Source: Corella eumyota (taxonomy: Eukaryota; Chordata; Ascidiacea; Phlebobranchia; Corellidae). Taken from it: DNA of 64,000 bases. Shown in pieces: positions 11,462 through 22,789 of this stretch; the first letter of the stretch is position 1; every line of letters begins with the position of its first letter. A program made the position numbers and the translations under genes. The notes beneath the pieces are model-generated. The model did no database searches and had not been told where the DNA came from. It saw nothing but the letters and a program-made list of their open reading frames with translations. Location: assembly GCA_963082875.1 (NCBI GenBank), contig OY720103.1, positions 8,618,001 to 8,682,000 of the forward strand, in the 5' to 3' direction.

Positions 11462-12148
11462 ATGCAACCGGGAATTGTCAAAATATTTCACAGAATAAGC
11501 AAAATAATAGCTGCAAAACATAAATATTTTATAAGGTTTCCTTCAAACATAACTAAAGTTACACACAATTTTTACTCAATTGCTGGTTGTCCTGGTATTG
11601 TTGGTGCAATTGACTGCACACATATTCCCATAGTTTCACCTGGTGGGGACCAAGCTGAACTTTTTTGAAATAGAAAAGGTTATTTTTTTGTTAATGTCCA
11701 GTGTGTGTGTGATGCTAAACTATTAATAACTAACATTGTAGAAAATTGGCCTGGATCAACTCATAATAATAGCAGAATTTTTAATAATAACAGACTTTCT
11801 GTAATGTTTGACAACATGATGAAAGGAATTTCACTTGGTAATGAGGGGTATCCATGCCGAAAATATCTTTTAACTTTACTTACTAACTCGATCACAGCAG
11901 CTGAGCAAAAATACAACCGCTCTCACATCAAAACTCGAAGCTCAATAGAGCGTTGTTTTGTTGTGATGAAACAAAGATTTCGTTGCCTCCGAATCCCGCT
12001 TCAAACTAAAATGCAAAATTCTCTTGTCATTGCTGCTGCTTGCATACATAATTTTGCAATCAAACATAACGACATCATATTACCTTCTGTTCCTTATTTC
12101 GAAGAACCTTCTATTGAATCTATTTCAGCTCTTTACAATACATACTAA
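11462..12148 (+). pseudogene. HARBI1-like Harbinger transposase, N-terminally truncated
   Basis: The frame starts at helix RISKIIAAKHKYFIRFP and includes IAGCPGIVGAIDCTHIPIV with the first DDE Asp. It then reads QAELF, a TGA where Arg is normal, and continues in frame with NRKGYFFVNVQCVCDAKLLI. Next come ENWPGSTHNNSRIFNNNR and GNEGYPCRKYLLTLL, then KYNRSHIKTRSSIERCFVVM with the catalytic Glu, and it ends ...SALYNTY. The usual second Asp in the HDSR motif reads HNNSR here, so even without the stop the enzyme should be inactive. About 230 residues remain of a usual 350. Divergence from the element at 135-4010 shows it is a different Harbinger family. Confidence 0.85.
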
Positions 12149-13740
12149 TAATTTATTGTAGTGCTTTATTTATATACTTATGTATTGTTTTCAAAAAAAA
12201 AAAAAAAAAGGAAAACATGTTTAAATTTGTGGTAAAATATATTAAGAAAAAACATGAAATAATAATTAAAAGGTGAAAAACAAGAATAAAATTAAAATAA
12301 ATATTTACTTATTTAACAATTTCGTTTTTGAGGCGTAGTTTTTCATTTGATGTTCAACTTTTTCCTCTTTCTTTCCATTTTTTTTTTTTTTTTCTAAATT
12401 TATCTTTTCTTTTGAAGAAGAGAAAGGCGTAATTCTCCATTTTCCGTTGTACCTATTGCAATTTTTTTAACATTGAAAAAACATTCATAAAAAAAAACCT
12501 TGAGCAAATAAACGTCATCCAAAACTAGGAAAGTTTCGGACCGGAACGTCGTCGGACAAATTTTCTTTTTGAAAAAATCCAAATTTTTTCTGATAAGCTA
12601 ATTGTGTAAATTTTAAAAAAGTTTCAGTTTTACAGGAAAAAGGGAAGGGGCCTAAAAAGACAAGTTTGTAAGGGAAAAAAAAGAAAATGGCTACAAAAAG
12701 TGGGTCAGCAGCAAGCTGTGTTAAAGGTTGGGCATTATTTGGCCCAATGTCTTTTCACAATGGTGCGGTCGATTTAATTTGATCAAAATTTATTGAAAAA
12801 TGATTTATATTCAGTTGTGCTTGTAGAAGAAGTGGTACATAAATTTAAATTAAAGGATCTTAAAGTGGCTTTTTTCTTTGTTCTCAAAGGTGCTACTGAT
12901 AATTGTTTTGCTCAAATATTGTCATCACCTCTGTGGTAGTCACAAATATAATTGCCCATATGGTCATGTTTTGCAGCTTCCAAAAAGTAAAAAACTGGAT
13001 ATTCTTAACGAAAAAGCTGCTCCTTGCATGTCTTTAGCCTGCCATCTTGAAATATGTATTTCCTTTTTTGTGGCTTCGATATGCTTACGCGTCGTAATCT
13101 TAAAATGTGTTAGCTTCTTTGTATTTTGTTTTAAGTTTTGAAATAAACCAAAATAATAGTACAAAACTTTCAACGCTGTTGTTAGTTCGTCTTGGCTCAT
13201 CATACACAGGCAAACAATCTACACCGGCTCGTTGTAACCAGTACCGTTCAACATAAATGTAAAAAAAAGAAAAGACATACACATAAGTTTTTAACTGTGA
13301 ACTGTGGTCAGTATTGGTTCAAAAAGTTAACAACCATTTGAGTTCGCGTTGACATTAAGATAAATGCAATAAAAAATGTGTGGACAATGCAATCGCAAAA
13401 AATTGTAAATAATTGGATAAAAAGTAATCGTACAGTCTTAAATGTGTACTTACAAGGACAACATTTGCAACAACACATTTGTTCTCGCGTACTTCCCCTT
13501 TAGGTGCAAATGTCATCGAAATTATCGATTTCTCTTAAAGTTTATGAAAGGAATGGAAACAACATTCCTCTCCTTTTTAGCATTAAACTTTTAATGTCGG
13601 TAAAGGATCACGTAGGATCCACTAAAGACTCTGGCTACATCTTCAAAAATGTTTTGTAATTTTGATCCTGACGTGTCTTATTGTGTCCTTCTACGACATT
13701 CCGCTTTTATTTCAATTGTGTTCTGTTGATAAAGTCGATT
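12149..13740. other. AT-rich stretch; dispersed repeat at 12614-12750
   Basis: No gene recognised. About 120 bp at 12614-12750 (acaagtttgtaagggaaaaa, then aaaaagtgggtcagcagcaa and gggcattatttggc) recurs inverted at 54562-54690, so it is a dispersed repeat. Short frames around 12878-13282 have no family features. Confidence 0.5.
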
Positions 13741-13745
13741 TCATG

Positions 13746-14955
13746 TCACAATGACATTGTGACGTTTAAAGGGGAAAATGTTGTACCGCTCCTTGTTGTT
13801 ATAAAAGCGCAGGTAGCCGCGTTGTCCTGGCGGTCCCCATGGACTTTGGCGCTCCATGCATTGTGATACATGAATTTAACAGCGCTGGTCAGTTGGTCGT
13901 TGTTAAAAAACGACGCTCCGGCATCGTCGATTTTCATCATCTTGTGTTTTAACCGGAGCGACATTTGACCAACCCCAGCGCTGTCATTTGTCAAGGTGGA
14001 GGCATATTCGGTCGGGAATAACAAAGCGCCAAGCAATGTTTTTCCCTTCCCGGCTGCTCCGTGCAACATAAAATGTTGCGAGAGTCTGATGCCGTCCTCG
14101 TTCGGGTCGCGTATCTCAAGCGCGGCCCCAACGAGTCCGACTTTCAGGTCGAACCTTGAAAGTCGGTAGCCATTTGATTTGATGTTTTTCGCATTGCTGA
14201 TGATGTTGTTTATCATGGAGGAACCGCTCTCTGCTGTCCATGGTTTGGATTGTTGTGGCATCTTTCCGAAGGCCTTGTTCATTTTAGACTCCCCCTTCCC
14301 CCACGTCATCATACCGTAGGCACGCTTTACGAACGTCTCGGGGAAAGTGAAGTCTTCTCTGAACAAGGCCTGCTTGAACGCATTGACCGATGGCTTGCTT
14401 TCGAACTCTTTGGCTATCTTTTTTGCCGTGGTTTCGTAGCCTCGTATGCCCTTCCCTTTGGTGTTGTTGGATAGCTCCTTGCGGAGGATGTCGGGCATTG
14501 CGTCGGTGTTGCTCTTGTACATGTAGCGTATCCACGACTCTAGGATCTTGACTGGCCCAGCTCAGCTTATGGCCATACCAAGACTTAGGAGGGTATCTAA
14601 TACAGTCTTTTTCCTGATGGCAGGAGTGAGCCCCTCGGCCTTCTTCCGCCAAAGCAGACCATGGTGGTGTGGGCTCACTCCATTCATCCCCCCCTCTTGT
14701 GGACCGACTACAATTGTGCAATTCGGCGTCTGATAAACTCCTTCCGAGCCATTGGTCGTGGTGAAACACCACTTGCGGGCTCGGAAGGAGCTCGTTGCTT
14801 CCACGTTGGCACCATTCTCCCCATAATTGTAGGAGTTCTCTTCGTTGTGCTGCTCTTTTGCTGTCATCTTCGATTTTTGTGTTGCTGGCATCTCGTTTCC
14901 AGAAGTTTGTGATAATGTTATCGATTAAGCTTGTTCTTATATTTGCGGTACCCAT
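13746..14955 (-). pseudogene. Rep/NS1-like region: HUH nuclease and SF3 helicase (fossil)
   Basis: The upstream part contains RKWCFTTTN and, about 30 residues later, HHHGLLW, which fit the first and HUH motifs of a rolling-circle Rep/NS nuclease. A YMYKSN segment fits the tyrosine motif. The downstream part contains HGAAGKGKTLLGALL (Walker A) and KMMKIDDAGA (Walker B) of an SF3 helicase. The region is broken, by about one or two breaks. The first motif resembles CRESS-DNA virus Reps as much as parvovirus NS1, so the exact lineage is open. The product would have nicked and unwound viral DNA for replication. Confidence 0.7.
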
Positions 14956-15116
14956 TGCCTTTTTTCTAAACGAACTAATTCAGAATCTAATTTCATTGGT
15001 TAATAAATACGCGCCATTTTTTCTTTTTTTTGATTGGTTTATTTAATATAAAAAACGAACTAAAACGAAACGACACTTGGCGCCACAAAAAACAATATAA
15101 TAAAAGGCGCGCCAAG

Positions 15117-16550
15117 TCAGCGATGGAAGCCAAATTCTATTTCCACCGTAGTTATATACGGTATTGACATGACATTGTCGGTCTTGGTGGTTGCAGCTGT
15201 GTATTTTGCCGTTGTTAAGTTCTTTTTAATTGTGTCCGTGTACACGTGCATTTGTGTAACCATGGCTTTTGAAATTGGCGCTGTCATGTCGTATATATCG
15301 AACCATCCACTATCTCTTTTTGCTGATATTGTTGTACTTAATGTTGGTCCCGTGGCTTCTTCGTTTATTCCTGTTGCATGGTTATCTTTTTGTAGTAGCA
15401 TTATGGGGATGTCGTTAAAGTCGTCACCCAACTCATATCGTTTCATACTTTGGTTCGTAATGAGCGGTTCTTCGTCACATGCTGTTATGTAGTGTGTGGA
15501 TGTTGTCTGGTGCCCAATGTCGAAAGATCTTCGGTACAGCATTGAGTCTGTGTCCCATGCCACATCTAAGAACACTCTTGGCTTTATCGCTCCGTCTGCT
15601 GTTATTCTATTCATGGCGGTGATAGGCCAGAGCGTCATATGCCAGTTTTTTACACGATACATGTCGTATCCAGCCATATTTGCCTTCACTGAATTTGTTG
15701 TTCCCGTTAAAGCGTGTCTTATGCTTCCTCCTGGCGTGTAGAATCGCCATCTATTTCCTGTGTGGCTGGAACTGTTGTTTTTCTGGCGCGTTTGGACGGC
15801 GCTGCTTACGATGCATTGTTGCACTGTACTTGGCACTATTTGTCCATTATCGGTTACTGTGTGGCTCCACCACGGTGTCCATGGAGCTCTTGTTGTCTCT
15901 GCGTCACTCCCTGTTCGATTTCCCTCGAACATTAGCACCCCCTTTCTTCGGCCATATACTGTGATGTTTGTGTACATTTTGGGTGCTCTTATCAGGGAGG
16001 TGAACTGCCCAGGGTGTGCTGCTCCACCTCCCGTATTTTCTCCTGCTGCTATTTTATTTGCTGGCTCGTCTTCCGTCGAGTCTGGTTCAATTCCTCGCTT
16101 CATATTTAGGTGTCTAAAAGCTTTTGCGTCTGGTTCTAGTAATTGTTTTAATCCGTCTGCGTCCAGCCCCACAGAAGCGGCGTCTCGCTCGTATCTCTCC
16201 TTCCTTTTTCTATTAATCGTTTTTTTGGCCCCCCACGATAGACCAGTCTCTCTTTTCTTTGTAATTGCCGGAGCAAATACAGATTTTGCCCGAAAGATAG
16301 AACGAGCAAAAGTGCTAGCAACGCCAGGGATATCAGCTGTATTATGAATAAATTCTGCGTCTGCTTGATTGAAATTCCAATAAGCTCTGTTGCCCAACTC
16401 TCTATATTGATTGTCGTGTTGTCGGCAAGCTTCATCTAACTCGCTGTTTGAACTGCCAGCCGCGTTGAATGGTCCGCAATGTGGATAGCCTGGTATGGTC
16501 CAACCTCCTAACTCTCCTGTTACTTTATGACGCTTCTCTGGTGGCGGCAT
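15117..16550 (-). CDS. Parvovirus-like capsid protein with PLA2 motif (fossil, looks whole)
   Basis: A 477-residue frame opening MPPPEKRHKVTGELGGW. Residues about 20-50 hold IPGYPHCGPFN (calcium loop) and LDEACRQHDNQY (catalytic His-Asp), the phospholipase A2 signature that parvoviruses use to leave endosomes. A basic stretch (KKTINRKRKERYERD) follows, then a long region compatible with a jelly-roll capsid protein, ending VEIEFGFHR. The calcium loop has CGP rather than the usual viral YxGPG form. A TATA-like tatataag lies just upstream of the ATG. A 95-residue hydrophobic frame overlaps its 5' part (16435-16148); it may be chance. Treated as a virus fossil, not a host gene. Confidence 0.75.
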   Translation of the reverse strand: MPPPEKRHKVTGELGGWTIPGYPHCGPFNAAGSSNSELDEACRQHDNQYRELGNRAYWNFNQADAEFIHNTADIPGVASTFARSIFRAKSVFAPAITKKRETGLSWGAKKTINRKRKERYERDAASVGLDADGLKQLLEPDAKAFRHLNMKRGIEPDSTEDEPANKIAAGENTGGGAAHPGQFTSLIRAPKMYTNITVYGRRKGVLMFEGNRTGSDAETTRAPWTPWWSHTVTDNGQIVPSTVQQCIVSSAVQTRQKNNSSSHTGNRWRFYTPGGSIRHALTGTTNSVKANMAGYDMYRVKNWHMTLWPITAMNRITADGAIKPRVFLDVAWDTDSMLYRRSFDIGHQTTSTHYITACDEEPLITNQSMKRYELGDDFNDIPIMLLQKDNHATGINEEATGPTLSTTISAKRDSGWFDIYDMTAPISKAMVTQMHVYTDTIKKNLTTAKYTAATTKTDNVMSIPYITTVEIEFGFHR

Positions 16551-16829
16551 ACTTATATATGACTATTTTCTGTTCACCGGCCTGGCTTCACTTCTTTCCC
16601 CTTCTTTCCTTCTATCTTTTTGCACAGGAAAAGGTATTTTTTTTTCAAAAGGAAAAGGTATTTTTTTTCAATTCAAACACTTATATTTACATACCCAATG
16701 ATTTAAATACTTGTACATATTGTTTTGTGCGTGTGGATGCAGTAAAAAACCTTTGCAGTTCGGGACGTTCTGTTTATTTTCTCAAACGATTTGCAACATA
16801 TTTGTGTTGAAATTAAACTTGCATGAAAT

Positions 16830-19140
16830 TTATTTTATATTTTTATGTTTATTTCTAATATTAATCGCTTATACTCATTTCGGAGTAGTCATGTGGTGTT
16901 TATTAAATCAATCTTAATAATTTGTGTTTTTCTGCATACACTAAAACTTTGAGTTAAAGATCCCTAATCGCACGTTTCTAATTTTTCAATTAATGACCTC
17001 AAAAGCACCACAGGTACTTAAATAAGCGGTAATTTCTAAACCAAATGAGTGCTTTATTACTGAGTTGTAGAACTAGCAGTGAAGTTAATATAGTTTTCCT
17101 TATTTTACGTTTTAACCAGCTATTTTTTATTTCATATTTTATTTGAATAAGTATAAGGCAATAAACTTGACAAACAGATTGCGTGTAATTATTGACAATC
17201 CCAGTTTCCTTCTATACTTGTTTTTTAAGGTGTAAATTTTAAATCTTTATAAATATAATTAAATTTAAGATATCCTAACTCATTTAGAAAGTCAATGTAT
17301 AGTTATGCCATTACAAACATATATATTTTAAAAATGTAAAATATCTTATTATTATGGTTCGAAATCTCAGATTTCAAAACATATTGTTATTGTCCGTATA
17401 TTTATTATTATTTTTATTCTTACTAATCCGAATTTTGAAATCGAATAACTTTTGATTTTGTGTATATAAATTTTTAAAATTTTAGTATGTTGTTTATTAT
17501 CATATTGTGTTTCAATCCTCCTATTTTGATAATTTAAATATTACTAATTAGTAATTAATAGGTGTTTGTTTATTGAAATTTAGAGATTGTTATTAAGTTT
17601 TTAAATTTTGGTCAGTTATATATCATAATATTAATAACTCGAAAATGGATTAAAAATGTAATTTTTGTTTGTTTATTATATTTAAATTCTTTTGTTTGTT
17701 TATTAAAAATTAAAGTTTGATATTAAGCATTTAAAATTTAATATAATGTATTTTATGATATTAGTAATTAAAATACATGTTTAAAAAATAATTTTTGTTT
17801 GTTTATTTTATTCAAATGCTTGTTTATTTATTAAAAATCAAAAATCAATTTTGGGAATTTAAAATTTAGTAAAATGTATATCTTGATATTAACAACATAA
17901 AACTGGGTTAAAAAATTAATTTTATTTGTATAATATATATAAATTTTTTTTTATAAAATAACGAATCAGTGTGAGTTTAACGCTTGAATAATTTAATAGC
18001 GTTTTGGTCGCCGTCAAAAATCGTCCTTTTCGCTGTCCATTAAAGTAAAATATATTGGTTGAAAATTTAAGTAAAATGTTAAAGTATAAGTAAAAAATGT
18101 GTAAATTTTTTTTTTAATTGTTTTGTTATTATTATATTTTAATACATGTTTGATTACCAAAAATTAAGATCGGTATTTTGCTTTTAAATTTAGTTTACTT
18201 TTATATTACAATATCAATGAATGCGTGTTCGTTTGTTAAAATTAGGTTTTAAATTATAAAAAAAATCAAACGATTTCGAACCATATTTTATTTATCAAAT
18301 AAATCTAGTTATTGTTTTTATTCTTATTTGACGAATTTTGAAAGACGATAACTTTTGTTCTTTAAAACTAAAAGTTCCTAATTTTTAGTATGTTTGTTAT
18401 TATCCCAACGAATCGCAAACCTCCTATTTACGACATTTAAATATCACTAATTACTAAATAATAGGTGTTTGTTTATTAAAATTTTAATTTTTATTACTAA
18501 TTACTTATTAATATGTGTTTGTTTATTAAAATTTAAAGGTTGTTGTTAATTTTTTAAATCTTGGTCAATTGTATATCAAGATATTAGTAACTCAAAAATA
18601 AAATTTAATTACTAATTAATAGGTGTTTGTTTATTAAAATTTAAAGGTTGTTGTTAATTTTTTAAATTTTTGTCAATTGTATATCGTGATATTAGTAACT
18701 CAAAAATGATTTAAAATTATAATTTTTGTCACTAATTACTAATTAATAGGTGTTTGTTTATTCAAATTTAATGATTGTTATTAGGTATGCATTACAAACA
18801 GGTATGCATTACAAATTAGGTATGCATTACAAACACCAACGTATGCATTACAAACAAAATTTTTAATTTCAAGCCCATGGTCGCCATTTCTTAACCAGTT
18901 TAAAGATTTTCTCTTCTTCCATTCTAAAAGAATTTGTATTTGGGCATAAAATACTTAAACTTATCTAATATTCAAAATTTGCTGATCTGGAATGTTGATT
19001 TTATATAAAAACTTGTTTTCTGCTTTTCAAATGTATGTTAAATTTATTAAGATTTTAAAATTTCTGTAAAGTTTCAGTCTAACTTAACAAGCAACAGACA
19101 GAGTATATATTTAATATGATGGGAAGTCCTTGAATCAATT
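16830..19140. repeat. AT-rich dispersed and tandem repeat tract
   Basis: No gene. A motif of roughly 107-125 bp (core aggtgtttgtttattaaaat, then attagtaactcaaaaat) recurs at about 18515, 18622 and 18747 and in diverged form from 17560. Related copies lie at 47615-47760 and 61020-61250. A second shared block, starting at a 'tttcgaaccatatttt'-like sequence, occurs near 17354, 18265 and 60838. At 18784-18860 there are four copies of gtatgcattacaaa. The tract ends with a segment around caacagacagagtatat that matches 48940-48990. The parent element is unidentified. Confidence 0.6.
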
Positions 19141-19174
19141 ATTTATTGAAAGAAACAAACTAAAAACATTATAT

Positions 19175-19499
19175 TGTAACGTAAATTTGCTTTCTGCCCC
19201 TTCTACGTTTTACTATATCGTAAACTTCAAATCTCGCACCAAGTTCAGTATATAACATATGTATTTACAAAATGATAACCAACACTATAAAGCAACCAAA
19301 ACACAACCGTTCATCCGGCTCTTTACTACGCTACACCCATCTATTCATTTCTAACGCTTTTTACTTACAAGTCACGATATACAGACAACAGAGCTAAGTT
19401 GTGCACACGTGACTAAAGGTTTAAGCACGTGACTAGGAACAGATAACAAACAATAAACAATTAAATGGCGGATTCGTTACACTCCTCCTTTCCCCAAAA
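19175..19499 (-). mobile_element. LTR with adjoining polypurine tract (3' end of an LTR element)
   Basis: A 307-bp block (19175-19481) bounded by the inverted heptamers tgtaacg and cgttaca. At 19482-19499 the sequence ctcctcctttccccaaaa reads on the minus strand as a polypurine tract directly abutting the LTR start, as at the 3' end of an LTR retrotransposon. Internal sequence would lie to the right, but no coding part or second LTR is visible before the SINE at 19660. It is a truncated fossil of unknown family. Confidence 0.6.
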
Positions 19500-19659
19500 T
19501 AAGAATGCACCGCATAGAAAAAATTCAAAAAACATCAACAAGTTACATAAAACACAACAAAGGGTTATAAGACATTGTGCGTTTAAAGTTTTATAATCAA
19601 TAAAGAATATTACTTGACAATTCATAAAATTTTAGTAATCTGTTGCCTCTGACAATATG

Positions 19660-19868
19660 TAAGTCTCGAGTTGCCTGTGGCAGTTTGGGATAAAAAGAGA
19701 CTATAATTGCCCGATAATTATACTGGTGATAAAGTACTGGCTCAGCAGGAGTTTATACCGTTTATAGCGCCTTACTCAAGGGCGCTACAGCATGAGATCA
19801 GTGGGATTTGAACCCACGACCTCATGTGTGGTGTAGCAAGAGTTCTTACCACTACACCACGCTTCCGG
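19660..19868 (-). repeat. tRNA-derived SINE, near full length
   Basis: In the sense direction it begins with a tRNA-like head: gcgtggtgtagtggtaag (A box) and ggttcaaatccc (B box). The body follows (gtagcgcccttgagtaaggc; tgctgagccag), then the family tail around caactcgagact. This is the reference copy for the family; others are listed below with differences. Confidence 0.85.
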
Positions 19869-20089
19869 TAATTGCAACACCAACCCATGTATATGTTGTT
19901 CTACTGCTATTGTTTGTATAATGTAAATAACTATAAATTCATAAATAGCCTATATTTGCAATAAAAACAGGCTATTTAACTAATGGGCTTTTTAAAAAGT
20001 AGCTATTTTTACATAACTTAATTTAATTTTGAAATCAATTTTTCCACCCATTGCACATGTCTTATCATATAGGATTATTGGCCTTGTCA

Positions 20090-21634
20090 TATAACTAAAA
20101 CTGTTTAACAGAATAACCATTTACGATAAATCTAAAAAGAATTGCAAATTGTAATAATATTAATCAATTTATCTGCTCAAGCAGCAATAAAATTAACCTT
20201 ACTTCTGTTGGTGCATTCCACCAACACAGTTTTAATATTAAACAGACAGACAGAAAAGTGTATTTAATGACTGTTGCACTTACCAAATGTTTCTGCAAAA
20301 TGATGTCGAAATAAGCTATTAGCTGCAAATAACCAAAATGATCCTCGATTACGAAAGTTTGCCGTTTAATTAACTTTTTGCGTACCAAAATACGCACATC
20401 AAGAAATGTCAGCGGTTTGAAGTTAGTTAGAATTTGCCCTTTTTCAACTTTTTCATTGCAAGTTTCAACAGTTATCTGGCATCCTAATCTTCATTGGTAA
20501 ACTTTATTTATGCTCTTTTGAACTACCTTTGAGTATAATTGTCAGGCAGTAAATCTATTATAATTATCTTTGAAAACTTGCCTTGATCAAAATTAAAAGC
20601 CATAATTATCACGTTTTAAAGGTAAACGTGTGGCATCTTTTGTTAATTCAAATGTTCTAGATTACTACCAGAAACCCTTATCGCTTATATTTTTTTATTA
20701 CGTTGAAAATAAACATGAACGAATACCTTACTCAAATAGAAATAAAACAAAACATTAACAACTGATATTAACAATATACTATAAAGTAAAACCAACCTAG
20801 TTAAAACCCCACTAACCACAAAGAACATAATACTAAATCCAAAAACTGACATATGACACTTAGTGAATGAAAGGGATAAGAACGTCATATTAACTTAAAC
20901 CAAAACATAATTCATACTCCCATTTATGAGTCATAAGTCCCCAATTATATTAAAAGGACAAAGAAAACACAATATAACATATTATGTGATAAGTAAAACT
21001 ACGAAATTTGTGTCATTTATTAACATATAATTGTTTATAAAGAATGCAAAATAGCTCTAGCGAGGCTTAAGAGCGACCTTTTTAACATAAATTTAATTTG
21101 AGAATATATCCGATCGAACGATTATTATTTCTATTTTTTTTAACTTAAAAATATTATTTATGGCCTTAAAACTTTCTTAAATAATATTGCAATACCCAGT
21201 TCACGTCTATTTTACTTTATTTTTGTTTAATAGTTAAACTAAAACGATAAAATTTGTTAATATATAAAGTTTAAAATTGCAAAAATATTTAGCAACTCTA
21301 TGGTGGTCTTAGTTCGATTAAAGTTCTCAACTTTTTTCTAATTTTGGAATTCTAACAGCAAAAACGGCGTTATGATATTTTGTATTTAGCAGCCCGTGGG
21401 GCTAATTTTGATTTACGCCCTCACATGTTTACGCTACGTTTTTCGAAAAATTTTGCGTATTTCGTGGCCATAATAGGCGCTATTTTTTAATACTTTGGAA
21501 ATTTTAACGAAAAACCATAGAAAAAAAACAACTGAAAAACATTGCAGAAAAAATGAATGTTATTTAAAAAAATGTTAAATAAATTAAAAAAAAAACATTC
21601 AAAAAAGTTGGTGGTTTTAGCCCCATAGACGAAG
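20090..21634 (-). mobile_element. Decayed second copy of the hAT element
   Basis: The minus-strand frame at 20397-20164 (FGYLQLIAYFDIILQKHLVS) aligns with FLDFLQQIAKSDTVLKEHLES of the transposase at 7123-6734. The stretch 21290-21634 aligns with 7810-7979 plus 8711-8890 and ends in the same gtggttttagccccatagac before the terminal repeat. It lacks the solo LTR and so gives the empty target site. Left parts are lost and the terminal repeat is eroded. A small frame at 20888-20685 is likely chance. Confidence 0.6.
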
Positions 21635-21800
21635 CCGATTCCACATAAGAACATATATCCCAACTATAAGAAAAAACTTGGGTCAAAATGCATTACAAAT
21701 TTTACAGGAAAAAAAACGGACATTTTAGTATTACCTTGCAATGCTTATTTGGGCATGATCTCGATTTACATGATTGGCTTCACTTTTTTTTAAGCTTTCT

Positions 21801-21956
21801 ATGAAGTCGTGGGTTTAATCCCCACTGCTCTCGCTGTAGCGTCCTTGAGTAAGGCGCTATAAACGTTATTAACCCTTGCTGCGTCAACACTTCATCAGCA
21901 GCTCCATTATCAGGCAATTATAATCTATCATATCCCAAACTGCTAAACTCAGCTCG
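21801..21956 (+). repeat. SINE, partial (head truncated)
   Basis: Starts within the tRNA-like head at tgaagtcgtgggtttaatcc (B box) and runs through the body to ccaaactgc. The A-box half is missing. Confidence 0.75.
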
Positions 21957-22621
21957 AAACGGAATTGGAAACAAATATCAGTTACTATTGTTTTAATTGT
22001 ATGCAAAATTACAGATTCCAAAATAACTTTCATATCAAAATAAACAAACTGAATAACAATAATAATACAAGTTAGTAGCAAAAAAGAAATTAAATAAAAA
22101 ATATCCAAGAGGAGTATACTAGATTACATTTGTTTAAAACACAATACTATCTATTTTCCTCAGTTTTTGTTTTGCCTTGAATTGTTGTTTGTGTTTTAAG
22201 AAATTGTGTTAAAATTGTTTAAACTACGTTAATATTTTTGTACTTCCTTGATGTTATTTTGAAAAATAACAGCTATCATCAGTTCAAAAATGGAAAATCA
22301 AAATTTCTAAATTTTAACAATTTTGATATATAAGACTGCGTGTTATTTTTATTTTGTAAAATCAAATATCCACAAATTATTTTTTTTATATTTTTTTCTA
22401 AAATCTTTTAGTAAATAAAATATTAGTTTAACGACGTACAAAAAGTGTAGTTTAGAAAATAATTTACTTCCCATAAAATCGATATAATAATTTATTTTTC
22501 AAATAACCCTCTAACATTAATTAAACGTAAAACAATGCAATAGCTGAGTTATTAAAACTAATTATTTTAAAGTGATAGTTATTATGTTTTTATAGTTTAA
22601 TAAAGAATATATAAATTCAAC

Positions 22622-22789
22622 TTACAATGTAATATTTGGACCAGATTGATTTGCTTCATGTAATCGTTGTCTTCCTTCCTCACTGAAACAACGACGTGCC
22701 AATAATATTTTAAAGTTGTGGAGACATGATATGAAAGCATCAACACAACCATCCCCAAGCTTGTTGCCGCTAATATTCAACGATTCCAT
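22622..22789 (-). pseudogene. NLR exon 11: last LRR and C-terminus
   Basis: AG precedes ATG GAA TCG; the exon encodes MESLNISGNKLGDGC, then RRCFSEEGRQRLHEANQSG and ends NITL-stop. The RCFSEEGRQRL pattern is the usual tail of animal NLR proteins. The TAA overlaps a GTAAGT, so splicing to a further exon is formally possible but unlikely. Confidence 0.75.

Larger units (their letters stand above)
13740..16560 (-). mobile_element. Parvovirus-like endogenous viral element (fossil)
   Basis: A GC-richer island in AT-rich DNA with two virus-like regions on the minus strand: a capsid frame with a phospholipase A2 motif (16550-15117), then a Rep/NS-like region (about 14955-13746). PLA2 in the capsid protein N-terminus is a hallmark of many Parvoviridae, and the helicase belongs to superfamily 3. 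The order along the strand, capsid before Rep, is the reverse of the usual linear genome. A 9-bp-arm hairpin (15075-15083 with 15109-15117) lies between them. The capsid part looks whole; the Rep part has one or a few breaks. The state of the capsid frame argues for recent insertion. Confidence 0.8.

Noticed and set aside
14284-14955. Long 223-codon minus-strand frame over the Rep/NS-like region
   Set aside because: Its peptide lacks domain motifs; the recognisable Rep motifs lie in other frames, so this is mostly a shadow.
15169-16347. Plus-strand frames opposite the capsid frame (up to 195 codons)
   Set aside because: They mirror the GC-richer capsid coding strand and show no independent family features; hydrophobicity follows from the antisense of the capsid codons.
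19790-19868. tRNA gene candidates wherever A and B boxes occur
   Set aside because: All sit in SINE copies with the same downstream body; no free-standing cloverleaf with intact acceptor stem was found.
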